From: Rotaria sordida
Lineage: Eukaryota > Rotifera > Eurotatoria > Philodinida > Philodinidae
DNA length: 64,000 nucleotides
Direction: 5' to 3'
Assembly (NCBI GenBank): GCA_905250125.1
Contig: CAJNOL010000170.1
Coordinates: forward strand, 1 to 64,000
The translations under genes and the position numbers were made by a program. Position 1 is the first letter of the stretch, and every line of letters begins with the position of its first letter. This document shows positions 62,762 through 64,000 of this stretch, in pieces. The notes beneath the pieces were generated by a model. It was not told where the DNA came from, ran no database searches, and worked only from the letters and a program-made list of their open reading frames with translations.

Positions 62762-64000
62762 TCAGATAAAAAAAATCTTAAAAAAAAACAAATTATAAAT
62801 CGATATCGAATTTTCAATATGTAAGTAAGAATATGTTATTTTTCTCGAATAATTTTTGTTATATTTTATTTTTGAAGGAAAACAAAAAATACCATAGTTT
62901 ATAATTGTTTACTTTGTTTTTTGTTCAATGAATGCAACAATTTGTTGCCGTAGATTAAATACATACCTTGATAACGGTTAGATCTTGATCTATCAAAAGA
63001 AAATGACTTGACACAAAAGAAGAGAAAAAAAACAATAACCACCACTATAAGGAGAAAAATAAAACAAAAATAGAATAGAAAGATAATTAGTTCTACTATT
63101 GGATGAACATTGATCAATGAATCGTTGTATAAAAACATACACACGCATACACGCTAGATGGCAGACATTTACATTCCTTGTAAAAAAATCAAATGTATTT
63201 TCTATAACATTTATATTAAATTCTGAGATTATAGAAAATCGATGGATATTAAAAAAACTTAATCTTATGATTTTATACCATAGTAGGTTTTGTTGCACTT
63301 ATATTACCTTGTTTTGATAGACTAGACTGTTATCAATTTTTTCTATTTTTCTCTTGAATTCTCATCTGCTCTTCTAACATAAGTATCAAGTATTTATCAG
63401 ATGCAAATAGATATACTATAGGAAGGCTAATATTTAATGAAGGAATTGATTTGATTACTGGAACAATGTTTTCATTTGTCGTTTTTAATAACATATGGCT
63501 TCAAAGGATGATATCACCTATCTTCAATAAAATTTATGCTATCCGCACAGTAAAAGCTATTATTATAAGCTATGTATATCATAGTCAAGTCTTTGAAAAC
63601 ATAGAAACCTTCAGTTAGGGTACAAATTACAGGTGTTGTTGTCAAAAATGCCATTGCATCAGAACCTATTTTCTCACAATGTGGAAAGCTATAATGATAG
63701 TTCTTAATCGGATAATAGAACGAACGATTATTTGTTCCAGATACATATTCTTAATGCGTTTCTGAACGATGGATAGGTTTCAATAAATTGTCCAGTCTAC
63801 GACATCGTACCATTCAATATATCAACCGATGAATGTGCTTATCATATTTGGCATTGAAAAAGTTCTTTTCCCATTTCTTCTTTAACGATACAAAATAGCA
63901 AGGCGGTAAGTTTATAAACTTGTATCTTATCATATGCATTAGTTTTCAGAATTGAAAAAGAAGATGTGAAAACAATATGATCTAGATATTCTGGATAGTA
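62762..64000. other. Region upstream of the ARID4-like gene
   Basis: 1.24 kb with the presumed promoter and perhaps a 5' exon ending at a GTATGT donor near 62965. The last 700 bases show no recognisable exon or repeat. Confidence 0.45.

Overview
The window is 64 kb of AT-rich (well over 70% by eye) animal nuclear DNA. Genes carry short GT-AG introns, mostly 45-75 bases, plus a few longer introns filled with inverted repeats. I rebuilt thirteen intact multi-exon gene models by hand. In each the exon lengths sum to a multiple of three. Metazoan-only families (kainate-type glutamate receptor, RBPJ, EZH2, ARID4, Ly6/uPAR) fix the kingdom. A rotifer, most likely a bdelloid, is suggested by two things: an F-box family I remember as abundant in bdelloid proteomes, and degenerate tracts resembling the TGTGGG telomere unit reported for Adineta vaga. 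The class-level assignment is inference.

Layout: 0.8-1.6 kb, TRAP-gamma (+). 3.7-7.0 kb, two Ly6/uPAR genes (+). 9.2-9.7 kb, a lone calponin-homology protein (-). 12.9-14.1 kb, SET/NAP histone chaperone (+). 14.5-17.2 kb, a Brambleberry/KAR5/GEX1-type nuclear fusion protein (+). 17.3-20.8 kb, membrane dipeptidase (-), convergent with the previous gene. 21.7-23.3 kb, RING-H2 E3 ligase (-). 24.1-29.2 kb, EZH2/Enhancer of zeste (+). 30.7-31.3 kb, an orphan ORF (-). 31.3-37.5 kb, gene-poor. 37.5-39.8 kb, a broken F-box gene ending at a 100-N assembly gap. 40.0-40.6 kb, a large palindrome. 42.0-50.2 kb, kainate-type glutamate receptor with 19 exons (+). 51.2-53.7 kb, RBPJ/Su(H) (+). 56.0-62.8 kb, ARID4A/B-like chromatin protein with 18 exons (-).

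The genes are not an operon. Four act in chromatin or transcription (SET, EZH2, RBPJ, ARID4), two in the secretory pathway or cell surface (TRAP-gamma, dipeptidase), one is synaptic or sensory, and one belongs to the karyogamy family.

The non-genic fraction is dominated by mobile DNA without coding capacity: at least ten long foldback or palindromic elements, a hAT-like MITE with a perfect 8-bp target-site duplication, another MITE with a perfect ~21-bp inverted terminal repeat, two copies of a SINE-like repeat (one with tRNA-like A and B boxes), and five G-rich/C-rich telomere-like tracts. The points I would look at first are the intact nuclear-fusion gene in a putatively asexual lineage, a genomically encoded lysine at the glutamate-receptor Q/R site, an isoleucine at the EZH2 Tyr641-equivalent position, and the many intronic foldbacks.
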